In this document: piece by piece, positions 28,608 through 36,371 of the stretch
How the letters are laid out: each line of letters begins with the position of its first letter
How positions within the stretch are numbered: position 1 is the first letter of the stretch
From: CAYTID01 sp964437735
GTDB taxonomy: Bacteria; Bacteroidota; Ignavibacteria; UBA10030; BY39
Direction of reading: 5' to 3'
Assembly: GCA_964437735.1 (NCBI GenBank)
Contig: CAYTID010000003.1
Location: 5,179 to 69,178 of the forward strand
DNA: 64,000 nt
Made by a program: the position numbers and the translations under genes
The notes under the pieces: generated by a model
Told to the model about the DNA's origin: nothing
Database searches by the model: none
Seen by the model: only the letters and a program-made list of their open reading frames with translations

Positions 28608-28636
28608 TTGACAAATGAATAAGTATTTTGTAGATT
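28608..28636 (+). promoter_or_regulatory. Sigma70-like promoter of the response regulator/histidine kinase operon
   Basis: TTGACA at 28608-28613 is followed by a 17-bp spacer and TAGATT at 28631-28636, placing transcription start about 20 bp before the ATG at 28663. The perfect -35 box and ideal spacing support it. The -10 box matches the consensus at four of six positions. Confidence 0.5.
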
Positions 28637-28662
28637 TAAAAAGTAATTTTAGACATTAAATT

Positions 28663-29349
28663 ATGACTGATAAGAAAATTAAAATTTTAGTCGTCGAGGA
28701 TGAAAAAAAACTGGCGCAATCGATTGAAAGACAACTTGTTCGCGTAGGTTATGAAGTTAATATTGCTTACAATGGTTTTGAAGCAGAAGAACTCGTCCGA
28801 AATCATGTTTATGATATTATTACCCTTGATATAAATTTACCAAAAAAACTCGGGACAGAATTTTTACAGGCATTAAGACAAAATATGGATAAAACACCTG
28901 TAATAATTCTATCGGCTCGTGACAAAATTCAAGACCGAATTACTGGTTTGCTCATCGGCGCTGATGATTATGTCACTAAACCTTTTGATGTAGGTGAACT
29001 TCTCGCAAGAATTGAAGCCGTTTTACGCAGAAGCGGAACTAGCAAGGCAACTTTTCTGAAAGTCGACGACTTAAGGATGGACCTTGTGAACCATGAAGTA
29101 AAAAGGGGTGAAAAGGTTCTGAATCTGACACAAAGAGAGTATACCTTATTAGAGTTTTTCTTACGGAATAAAAATCAGATTTTAACGCGTAAAAGAATAG
29201 CCGAACAAGTGTGGGGCTACACTTTTGATTCAGGTACTAATATCGTTGATGTTTATGTAAGTTATTTACGAAAAGTTGTTGATGAAGGCTTTGAAAAAAA
29301 ACTTATTCGTACTGAATACGGCGAAGGGTTTATATTGAGGGATGAATGA
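28663..29349 (+). CDS. OmpR-family response regulator
   Basis: A 228-residue two-component response regulator. The receiver domain (about 5-120) has acidic residues ED at 12-13, the phospho-acceptor D56 in TLDINLP, and the conserved lysine in VTKPFDVGEL. A winged-helix DNA-binding domain follows (about 130-225), with LNLTQREYTLLEFFLRN and the recognition region IVDVYVSYLRKVV. Its stop overlaps the start of the cognate kinase gene by 4 bp. The signal and target promoters are unknown. Confidence 0.95.
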   Translation: MTDKKIKILVVEDEKKLAQSIERQLVRVGYEVNIAYNGFEAEELVRNHVYDIITLDINLPKKLGTEFLQALRQNMDKTPVIILSARDKIQDRITGLLIGADDYVTKPFDVGELLARIEAVLRRSGTSKATFLKVDDLRMDLVNHEVKRGEKVLNLTQREYTLLEFFLRNKNQILTRKRIAEQVWGYTFDSGTNIVDVYVSYLRKVVDEGFEKKLIRTEYGEGFILRDE

Positions 29350-30728
29350 GAATTATTTCGTCATTTAAATTAAAACTGGCTTTCTATTACACGATTGTTG
29401 TACTCTCTATTTTAGTAATCTTTACGGTTGTAAGTATTAAGTTGATAGAATCTTCCCTCTTCGAGGAAATAGACAGATCATTAGAGACAGAGGCAGTTTG
29501 GATTCAAAGTATGTTAGAAGACTATCAAATTCAAAATTTCGATGATAATCAAATCAAAAGCAATTTATCGCGAAGGAGCCGTCTTAGCCCGCGAAAACAA
29601 TTTATCGAAATATATAATCCGCAGGGATACATTTATTTTCGATCCATTAACTTATTGAACGAACAGCTTAAACCATATATTCAACAACGAGAAGGAATTT
29701 CTACTATAAAATTTTTGAATAATATAGAAATACGATTGTTAACTATTTGGGTAAATGATTTCGAGATCATTATCGGACATCCGTTAACTGATGTTAACGT
29801 CGCCATTTCTGAAATATTATCAAGCCTCCTTTTTCTGATACCTCTCGGTTTATTTTTGATATTTTTTGGCGGAATATTTATTGTTAATAAATTTACAAAA
29901 CCTTTAAAAAAACTCAACAAATATATAGATAATCTTTTGAAACAACCTTTGGACCAGGAAGTTGAAAAAATTGATGTAATTGAAAGAGATGAGCTTGGCA
30001 ATCTTATATTCAAAATTAATAATGTTACTGAAAAACTGAGAAATAGTATGCGGCAATCATTGAGCTTCTCGTCACTGGCGGCACATGAATTAAGATCTCC
30101 TCTTGCAATCGTAAGAAACCAATTAGAAAATGTAATGAGATCGGATGTTCATATCAAAGAAATCAAAGATACCTTAACGTCTGTCTATGATGAGTTGTTG
30201 CGGATGAACAGGGTTATTAATGATTTATTAAGCATCGGAACTTTACAGGCAGGTACTTTAAAGTTAGAATTGGAAAATATTGACTTGAAGGTGCTATTAA
30301 CTGAATTTTATGAGGAAGCTACCTTACTATGCCGAAAAAAAAATATTACTGTAGTCTTGAAAAATTCTGAAACTTCAACCGTATATATAGATATACTCAG
30401 GATACGGCAGGTTTTATTTAATCTTCTTGATAATGCTATCCGAAATACACCTGAAAATGGGCGAATTAGGTTAGGTTATGAAAAGAAGGGCAAATATTTT
30501 ATTATTTCATTTTCAGACACCGGTACCGGTATTCCTGAATCATTAATTAATAAGATTTTTAATCCCTTTAAAACTGGGATAACAAGTAAGCAAAATGGAA
30601 TGGGATCGGGTTTAGGGCTAGCGCTTGTAAAATCGGTAATTGACGCCCACAATGGCGAAATTAGCGTAAAAAGCATAGTCGGTGAGGGGACAACCTTTAA
30701 GTTTACTCTTCCGATTTCAGAGAATTGA
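29346..30728 (+). CDS. Sensor histidine kinase (HAMP, HisKA)
   Basis: A 460-residue inner-membrane histidine kinase. Membrane helices at about 10-32 and 158-180 bracket a 125-residue extracytoplasmic sensor region that I do not recognise. A HAMP linker follows, then HisKA with phospho-histidine H247 (LAAHELRSPLA), and a HATPase domain with LLDNAIRNTP (N box), DTGTGIP and GSGLGLALVK. It forms a two-component system with the regulator immediately upstream, which it should phosphorylate at D56. The ligand is unknown. Confidence 0.94.
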   Translation: MRIISSFKLKLAFYYTIVVLSILVIFTVVSIKLIESSLFEEIDRSLETEAVWIQSMLEDYQIQNFDDNQIKSNLSRRSRLSPRKQFIEIYNPQGYIYFRSINLLNEQLKPYIQQREGISTIKFLNNIEIRLLTIWVNDFEIIIGHPLTDVNVAISEILSSLLFLIPLGLFLIFFGGIFIVNKFTKPLKKLNKYIDNLLKQPLDQEVEKIDVIERDELGNLIFKINNVTEKLRNSMRQSLSFSSLAAHELRSPLAIVRNQLENVMRSDVHIKEIKDTLTSVYDELLRMNRVINDLLSIGTLQAGTLKLELENIDLKVLLTEFYEEATLLCRKKNITVVLKNSETSTVYIDILRIRQVLFNLLDNAIRNTPENGRIRLGYEKKGKYFIISFSDTGTGIPESLINKIFNPFKTGITSKQNGMGSGLGLALVKSVIDAHNGEISVKSIVGEGTTFKFTLPISEN

Positions 30729-30762
30729 AAAATAAAGGTCAAATATCTTATTTTTTTGAACT

Positions 30763-30780
30763 TATTAGAAATTTCTAATA
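30763..30780. promoter_or_regulatory. 18-bp perfect palindrome with repeated half-site, candidate operator
   Basis: TATTAGAAATTTCTAATA at 30763-30780 is a perfect palindrome. The half-site CTTATTAGAA occurs again at 30781-30790. A shorter partial copy (ATTAGAA, 30805-30811) overlaps the spacer of the promoter at 30800. The cluster sits in the 114-bp gap before a lone receiver-domain gene and is well placed to control it. No regulator is known. Confidence 0.4.
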
Positions 30781-30799
30781 CTTATTAGAAAAATTTAAC

Positions 30800-30828
30800 T
30801 TGACATTAGAATATAAATAATGTAAATT
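30800..30828 (+). promoter_or_regulatory. Sigma70-like promoter of the lone receiver gene
   Basis: TTGACA at 30800-30805, a 17-bp spacer and TAAATT at 30823-30828 form a good sigma70-like promoter just before the ATG at 30843. It lies directly after the palindrome cluster at 30763-30790. Confidence 0.5.
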
Positions 30829-30842
30829 CAAATGAAAGCATA

Positions 30843-31571
30843 ATGGAAAAGAAAAATATTCTCTCAATACTGATTGTAGACGATGATGGATTGTACCGTG
30901 CCATATTAGGAAATTATTTAGATTCTTTGAATAAATACAATGTGGAGATTTGTGAATCGGGCGAAGGGGCTTTAAAACTATTAACTTCTACAATTTATGA
31001 TGTCGTCATTCTGGACTATTTCATGACCGGAATCTCAGGTTTAAACGTAATGCAGTGGATAAACGAACAAAAACTTGATACTCCTGTCATCATGTTGACA
31101 GGAGCCGGGTCTGAAAATATAGCTGTGGAAGTGATGAAACTTGGTGCTTATGATTATATCAAGAAAGACCAACTCGACCTTGAGCATCTCCCAATTCTGA
31201 TAGATGGAACTTATGAAAGATATATTTTTAAAAAAGAAAAAGAACATATTGAAACACTGAAAAGAGATAGTGGGAGACACCTTCAGAATATACATGAATT
31301 CCAGGATTCTCTATCATTAATGGAGTTAACAATTAAAAATTTGTTAGCCGTCGTTACACTTGAAATCGATGATTTAGAGTTGAATTTAAGTATTCCTGAA
31401 AGACAGGCTGAGACAAAACAGATAATTGACCAAGTGCGGGGTTTAAAAGAACAGTGTGAAATTTTAACAACAACACTTTTAACATTATTTGAAATTTCGG
31501 GTAACATCTCAAAGAGCTGTAACAACTTAAAAAGCACTATTATTCACGAGAACTCAAATTCATCCTATTAA
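30843..31571 (+). CDS. Receiver-domain protein with uncharacterised helical C-terminus
   Basis: A 242-residue response-regulator-like protein. The receiver domain covers about residues 8-125, with DDD at 13-15, phospho-acceptor D58 in VILDYF and the lysine pair at 107-108. The C-terminal 115 residues are predicted to be mostly alpha-helical, rich in Leu, Glu and Gln. They match no DNA-binding or enzymatic output domain I recognise. It may act by protein-protein contact or as a phosphate sink. It is separated from the histidine kinase gene by 114 bp and has its own promoter. Confidence 0.85.
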   Translation: MEKKNILSILIVDDDGLYRAILGNYLDSLNKYNVEICESGEGALKLLTSTIYDVVILDYFMTGISGLNVMQWINEQKLDTPVIMLTGAGSENIAVEVMKLGAYDYIKKDQLDLEHLPILIDGTYERYIFKKEKEHIETLKRDSGRHLQNIHEFQDSLSLMELTIKNLLAVVTLEIDDLELNLSIPERQAETKQIIDQVRGLKEQCEILTTTLLTLFEISGNISKSCNNLKSTIIHENSNSSY

Positions 31572-32051
31572 AGAGGTTAGTTTTCTCCAATCATCCAAGT
31601 CTTTTAAAAGGTTATGGACAATACAAAGTGCCCTTTTATGACTTCCCCACGTTAATAATTTTTCTCCCTCATCAAATTCACACCAATTGTATGAATCATG
31701 CTCTTTGGAGAGAACAATATCAGCATCATTCCGAATTTCAGCTAAAAACATAGGTGATAAATTTACGACATCCTGTGTGGCTACGTAAAATTGATTAACC
31801 ATCGGTATACCCCACAATTTTTCGGGGCGAACATGGATTTCTTCTTCCACTTCTCTTAAAGCTGCTTCAACGGCTGTCTCCGATACTTGATCGTCCCCAA
31901 CTTGTTTTATTTCGATAGTCCCGGTAATGAATTGATAAATGCCCGGATAAATTTTTTCATTTCGTGATCTTTTTAAAATAAGGTACTTCGGAATTCCCTC
32001 GATATACTTAAACACGCAAATCTCTACAAATAATGCTGCTACTTTCGTCAT
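31560..32051 (-). CDS. Nudix hydrolase
   Basis: A 163-residue Nudix protein that would hydrolyse a nucleoside diphosphate linked to another group. The Nudix box is present as G-x5-E-x7-REVEEEIHV, with the usual late glycine replaced by histidine. Surrounding sequence (YPGIYQFITGTIE and WCEFDEGEKLLTW) resembles NudB/dATP pyrophosphohydrolase-like members. The frame opens at 32096, but the ATG at 32051 overlaps the stop of the upstream pseudouridine synthase (ATGA) and gives a normal N-terminus, so I chose it. The 3' end overlaps the convergent receiver gene by 12 bp. Confidence 0.85.
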   Translation of the reverse strand: MTKVAALFVEICVFKYIEGIPKYLILKRSRNEKIYPGIYQFITGTIEIKQVGDDQVSETAVEAALREVEEEIHVRPEKLWGIPMVNQFYVATQDVVNLSPMFLAEIRNDADIVLSKEHDSYNWCEFDEGEKLLTWGSHKRALCIVHNLLKDLDDWRKLTSLIG

Positions 32052-32787
32052 AGATTCTTTAGATTTTTTACTTCCGATTCGCTCATATATCTCCACTCTC
32101 CGACTCTTAATCCTTTCAAACCGATATTCCCAATCATAATTCTGGATAATTCTACTATTTCAAATCCAATACTCTTAAGCATTTTTCGTATTTGCCTGTT
32201 CTTTCCTTCAAATAGCGTTATTTCAAATTCGGTCAATGCATCATTCAATTCCTTTACATCAGCGGGAAGTGTTTTATAGCCATCATCTAACACAACTCCA
32301 TTCCTCAGACCATTAATATCAGACTTACTTGCAGGAGCATTAATCTTAGTTTATAAATTTTACCAATTTTGTTCTCAGGATTGGTCATTTTTTCACTAAA
32401 TTGGTTATCATTTGTTAATAACAATAAACCAGAAGTGTCTTTATCCAGTCTACCCACCGGAAATACCCATTTATTTATTTCCAGTAAATCATAAACTGTT
32501 TTTCTCCCTTTTTCGTCCGATTTGGTTGTGACGACTCCGACAGGTTTATTTAAGATAATATAACTGAATTGCTTTTTTCTTAAAGATTTTCCTCCCACCT
32601 TGATTTCATCTTTTTTATAATCTACTTTATAATTGATATCGTAAATCGTTTTATCGTTTACAGTTACATGTCCCTTTGCAATCATTGTTTCAGCATTTTT
32701 TCTGGAGGTAAAGCCTAATTTAGACAATGCTCTGTTCAGACTCAGTCCATATCCATTCCTTTTTTGAATCTTTTTTACAGTAACCAT
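32048..32787 (-). pseudogene. RsuA/RluB-type RNA pseudouridine synthase, interrupted by a frameshift
   Basis: Two adjacent frames together make one pseudouridine synthase that isomerises uridine in rRNA. The first (32305-32787) has the S4 RNA-binding domain (RALSKLGFTSRKNAETMIAKG) and catalytic aspartate D115 in VGRLDKDTSGLLLLTND, and runs out of frame after GKIYK. The second reads TKINAPASKSDINGLRNGVVLDDG, then FEGKNRQIRKMLKSIGFEIVEL. One added base near 32345-32356 would join them. Either this is a sequencing/assembly error or a recent mutation. The gene overlaps the YqaA-like gene by 13 bp and the Nudix gene by 4 bp. Confidence 0.85.
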
Positions 32788-33380
32788 TTAACAGTTATAA
32801 TCCCTAAAATAAATAAGATGACGAAAGCTACCGAAAGTTTATCAAAATATTTATCAATGAATAATTTTATTTGAGGTCCGAAAATGTATAACAAACCACC
32901 AACGAGGAAAAACCGTGAGGCTCTACCAACGAAGGAACCAAGAGTTAAAGTAATTAAGTCGATTGTTTGATTAAAACCCGCGGCTATTGTAAAAACCTTA
33001 TAAGGAATAGGAGTAAAACCTGCTATAAACAAAGCTAAAAAGCCATTATTTTTATACGTCTCCAAAACATAATTAAAATTTTCAAGTGCTCCATAAAACG
33101 ATAATATCGGACGTCCCATTACTTCGAAGAAACCATATCCGATGTAATAGCCAAGATATGCTCCCGAAACCGATCCAAGTGTACAAATCAAGGCATATTT
33201 AAAGGATTTTTTTGGAGTTGTAACTGCCAATGCAATCAACAATATATCAGGTGGAATTGGAAAAAAAGACGCTTCGACAAACGCAATCCAAAATAGAGCA
33301 TGCAGCGCATACGGTTTAGTGGCAAAATGTTCAACCCAATCTTTCAGTTGCTTTAGCCAGGAAATAAATTTCTTAATCAG
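32775..33380 (-). CDS. YqaA/DedA-like (VTT domain) membrane protein with apparent non-AUG start
   Basis: About 201 residues with several membrane segments. The conserved block is FVEASFFPIPPDILLIALAV, followed by GSVSGAYLGYYIGYGF and FIAGFTPIPYKVFTIAAG, all typical of the YqaA/VTT (SNARE-associated) family, some of whose relatives are lipid scramblases. A TTG at 33242 would delete the conserved block, so the start lies further upstream. In that frame there is no ATG, GTG or TTG between the upstream stop and this block. A strong Shine-Dalgarno (33387-33396) sits 6 nt before CTG at 33380 and 9 nt before ATT at 33377. I take CTG. The start overlaps the end of the epimerase gene. Confidence 0.75.
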   Translation of the reverse strand: MIKKFISWLKQLKDWVEHFATKPYALHALFWIAFVEASFFPIPPDILLIALAVTTPKKSFKYALICTLGSVSGAYLGYYIGYGFFEVMGRPILSFYGALENFNYVLETYKNNGFLALFIAGFTPIPYKVFTIAAGFNQTIDLITLTLGSFVGRASRFFLVGGLLYIFGPQIKLFIDKYFDKLSVAFVILFILGIITVKWLL

Positions 33381-34308
33381 TGTGTACTCCTTCCTTCTTT
33401 AAAGTTTCGTGTAAAGATAATTTTAAATTTATTGCATCTACACCAAAAATATTCCATATATCAGTGTTACTAATACAGATATTATTTTCTAAGAGCATCG
33501 ATATTTGTGAATTCGTTACCGGATACCATTTATACGAACTCATAAGAGAAGTTATTATTCTCATCACTATTACAGGAATATGTATTTTAATTTTTTTCTT
33601 ATTTATTATTTTTGATATAATATCCACTAATTCATTGTAAGAATAAACTTCCGGTCCGCATAAATGATATGTTTTATATCTTGACTCAGGCTTATCCAGA
33701 CATTTGATAAAAATATCGGTTAGATTAACAATTGAAATGGGTTGAAATTTATAATTTCCATTTCCAATGATCGGAACTACTAATGGCGTTTTGTTAAACA
33801 AATCTTTGATTACCGTAACGAAATTTTCTCTACCTTTGTCTTCGTCCCCGAATACAACCGAAGGGCGAAAGATTGTCCATTCCAACTTAGATTCCTTTAA
33901 ATACTCTTCTGCCTGATACTTTGTAACCAGATAATCTGTTGGGGCATTCTGCCTGACACCATTAGCGCTCATCAGGATAAATCTTTTAATTCCTAACCTG
34001 ACCAATTCATTAATAATATTTCGTGCACCTTCAAAATGGATTTTTTTAAAAGTGATACCAAGTTTTGGAATTTCACGTATTAATCCAGGTATGTAATACA
34101 CCGCATCACAATCTGCAAATTTACCGGAAAAAGTATCGGGTATCAGAACATCACCCTCGATAATATCCATTTTATTTAAAACATCAGGAGGTAATTTTTT
34201 TAAAGAATCCGGCCTGGTCAAAACTTTTACCGAGATCCCCCGTTTAAGCAACTCCGTTAATAAGCGGCTGCCAATATATCCTGTTGCACCGGTTAAAAAT
34301 ACCTTCAT
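33373..34308 (-). CDS. NAD-dependent epimerase/dehydratase family (extended/atypical SDR) protein
   Basis: A 311-residue Rossmann-fold protein. The N-terminal TGATGYIGS (residues 6-14) is the GxxGxxG nucleotide-binding motif, followed by the YxxxK pair in DYLVTKYQAEEYL and the FRPSVVFG segment. It resembles the NmrA/NDUFA9-like SDRs more than UDP-hexose epimerases. Substrate is unknown. It is followed by the YqaA-like gene, which starts within its last codons. Upstream is arsC, 49 bp away. Confidence 0.8.
   Translation of the reverse strand: MKVFLTGATGYIGSRLLTELLKRGISVKVLTRPDSLKKLPPDVLNKMDIIEGDVLIPDTFSGKFADCDAVYYIPGLIREIPKLGITFKKIHFEGARNIINELVRLGIKRFILMSANGVRQNAPTDYLVTKYQAEEYLKESKLEWTIFRPSVVFGDEDKGRENFVTVIKDLFNKTPLVVPIIGNGNYKFQPISIVNLTDIFIKCLDKPESRYKTYHLCGPEVYSYNELVDIISKIINKKKIKIHIPVIVMRIITSLMSSYKWYPVTNSQISMLLENNICISNTDIWNIFGVDAINLKLSLHETLKKEGVHTD
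33387..33396 (-). promoter_or_regulatory. Strong Shine-Dalgarno that decides the YqaA-like start
   Basis: On the minus strand the bases read AAGGAAGGAG, an exceptionally good match to the anti-Shine-Dalgarno. It lies 6 nt before CTG (33380) and 9 nt before ATT (33377), inside the end of the epimerase gene. Most neighbouring genes have weaker sites. It is the main evidence for a non-AUG start of the downstream membrane protein. Confidence 0.55.
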
Positions 34309-34357
34309 AAACGGTTAAAATATAAATATTAATAGCTATATTTCCAACATTTACCAA

Positions 34358-34777
34358 TTATTTTAAGTTTTGAATATAAAACTTATAAAACCGGTCTTTT
34401 ATTTTATCTCTTACCTCCCGAAACACATTATAAATTTCATCTTCTGTTCCTGTTGCTTCGGCAGGGTCTGTGAATCCAATGTGCAAATTATTACGAATAG
34501 AACCGAAAAATACCGGACAATTTTCCTTTGCATTATCACAAACAGTTATAACAAAATCAAATGAATTATTGATGAATTTATTCACATCTTTCGGTACAGC
34601 AAGGCTAATGTCAATGCCAACTTCCTTCATTACCGTAACCGCTTTTGGATGAACAGGCGCAGCCGGAACAGTACCGGCTGATATTACTTCAATCTTGTCA
34701 TCGAATGCCTGTAAAAAACCTTCAGCCATCTGACTGCGGCAGGAATTTCCAGTGCATAAAATTAAAACTTTATACAT
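34358..34777 (-). CDS. arsC: Arsenate reductase, low-molecular-weight phosphatase-like
   Basis: A 139-residue thioredoxin-coupled ArsC-type protein. The phosphatase loop C8-x5-R14 (CTGNSCR) binds arsenate, and the two relay cysteines C80 and C87 (VCDNAKENCPVF) match the resolving pair of the staphylococcal ArsC family. It reduces arsenate to arsenite. No arsB, acr3 or arsR gene is nearby, and it is followed by the SDR gene, so its link to a full arsenic operon is missing. A protein-tyrosine-phosphatase role is less likely because of the extra cysteines. Confidence 0.88.
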   Translation of the reverse strand: MYKVLILCTGNSCRSQMAEGFLQAFDDKIEVISAGTVPAAPVHPKAVTVMKEVGIDISLAVPKDVNKFINNSFDFVITVCDNAKENCPVFFGSIRNNLHIGFTDPAEATGTEDEIYNVFREVRDKIKDRFYKFYIQNLK

Positions 34778-35039
34778 AATATATATAATGTAAAATAATT
34801 CTGGTTATTTCAAAACAAAATATCCCAACCTATAATGAATCATCTCCTTTGGATTTACGCTCATAACATGACATCATATTTGAACTGGCAAAGCACCGAC
34901 AGATTCACTCAATTCTCCGATCACTGATAATTTAGGAATAGAATTATCTGTTAAAGGCCGGTGATTATTTTCAATGCGTGAAAGACTTACTAAAGTTATA
35001 AATATTAAACCAACTTGTCTATCTAATGATTTTTATCAA

Positions 35040-35402
35040 TTAGGTTGTCATTAATCCTTTAATAACATCAGAAACTTTTGTGAACTCGACGGCTTTGTAG
35101 AAAAAATAATCCGCTCCTGCTTCTAAACTTGCTTCCCTGTATTGTAAATAGGGATAATTTGTTAAAATAATAACTCTCGTTGAAGGAAGTTCCTTTTTAA
35201 TTTCGTGTAAAACCTCCAAACCGTTACCTTCTTTCAACCTGATATCGATTACTACAATATCTGGTTTCAGTTTTTTAATTTCGTCTTTTGCAGAACTCTC
35301 GTTATCAGCTACACCCACAATCGTTGCTCCTTCTATTTGTTCTATCATTTGGACAAGACGTTCCCTGATCAATTTAGAATCTTCTACTATGTATATTTTC
35401 AT
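35040..35402 (-). CDS. Single-domain response regulator receiver
   Basis: A 120-residue receiver with no output domain. Acidic residues ED are at 7-8, the phospho-acceptor is D53 in VVIDIRL, T81 follows VIIL, and K103 is in YFFYKAVEF. The frame extends to 35447, but the ATG at 35402 begins the normal MKIYIVEDS. It lies 310 bp downstream of the NarL-type regulator on the same strand, and may act as a shuttle or phosphate sink for the large kinase nearby. Partners are unknown. Confidence 0.88.
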   Translation of the reverse strand: MKIYIVEDSKLIRERLVQMIEQIEGATIVGVADNESSAKDEIKKLKPDIVVIDIRLKEGNGLEVLHEIKKELPSTRVIILTNYPYLQYREASLEAGADYFFYKAVEFTKVSDVIKGLMTT

Positions 35403-35711
35403 AAGCCATATATCCTCAATTATTGAATTACATCCGCAGCTTCTCATGGGCCAAAGTCGGCAACAGCAGCAGAAGGCGGTTAAAATTAATGTTTATTATC
35501 TGAGTGTAATATAATTTCCTACAATAAGTTTTAAAATAGGATATAGTAGCTTTATTGAATAATACTTTGTCCTATACAATAATGGGCTGTAAATATATCA
35601 TTTTGGTAATTTTGATCGCTAAAAGAACTATATAAAAAATAATTCAATCAATATTCAGGCAGGGTATGTAGAATTAAAATGATTTGAAGGGAGGATAAAT
35701 TAAACAATTCT

Positions 35712-36338
35712 TTATATAAGTCGATTTTTAATTGCATATTGCATAATGTCGGCGTTATTTTTTAAATGCATTTTTTCCAGAATGTGAGTCCGATAAGTGC
35801 TAATTGTTTTTACGCTTAATGAAATTTCAAGAGCTATTTCCCCGACTGTTTTGCCGTTAGCGATCATTAAAAATACCTGATATTCCCTGTCGGATAACAA
35901 TTCGTGTGAGGCTAGATTGTAACTATCATCAATAATTTCAGCTAATTTATCAGCGACTGTTTCACTGATATATCTTCCGCCTGAGACAACTTTTCTGATA
36001 GCTTTAATCAACTCCTCCCCGGCACTCGATTTCATAATATAACCCGACGCTCCGGCTCTCATAACTCTAATGGCATATTGATCCTCAGGATAGACACTTA
36101 ATATTAAAACAGGAATTTTGGGAGCTTCTTTTTTTATATCTCTTAATACATCCAAGCCGCTTTTACCTGGCATATTTATATCGACAATAAATAGATCCCA
36201 ATCTGATGATCTCATTTTTTCTAGTAATTCGTTCGCATTTGAAGCTTCCCCGATTTTAGCGATATCAGGTGCTTCTTCAATGATCTTCTTTAATCCTTCA
36301 CGAACAATTTCGTGGTCATCTGCAATTAGAATTTTCAT
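35712..36338 (-). CDS. NarL/LuxR-family response regulator
   Basis: A 208-residue regulator with a receiver domain (D8-D9 acidic pair, phospho-acceptor D53 in IVDINMPG, lysine in GYIMKSSAG) and a C-terminal LuxR helix-turn-helix at about 145-205 (LSDREYQVFLMIANGKTVGEIA, then KTISTYRTHILEKM). It should be the partner of the kinase 33 bp upstream, which has the matching HisKA_3-type kinase core. Targets are unknown. Confidence 0.94.
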   Translation of the reverse strand: MKILIADDHEIVREGLKKIIEEAPDIAKIGEASNANELLEKMRSSDWDLFIVDINMPGKSGLDVLRDIKKEAPKIPVLILSVYPEDQYAIRVMRAGASGYIMKSSAGEELIKAIRKVVSGGRYISETVADKLAEIIDDSYNLASHELLSDREYQVFLMIANGKTVGEIALEISLSVKTISTYRTHILEKMHLKNNADIMQYAIKNRLI

Positions 36339-36371
36339 AATTTACCATCTTATATATTTATTGATATATAT

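Noticed and set aside
34874..35035. Minus-strand open stretch giving a protein-like sequence (LSRIENNHRPLTDN and so on) between the receiver gene and arsC
   Set aside because: No ATG, GTG or TTG start, no recognisable motif, and no homologue known to me. Could be chance in a 262-bp gap.
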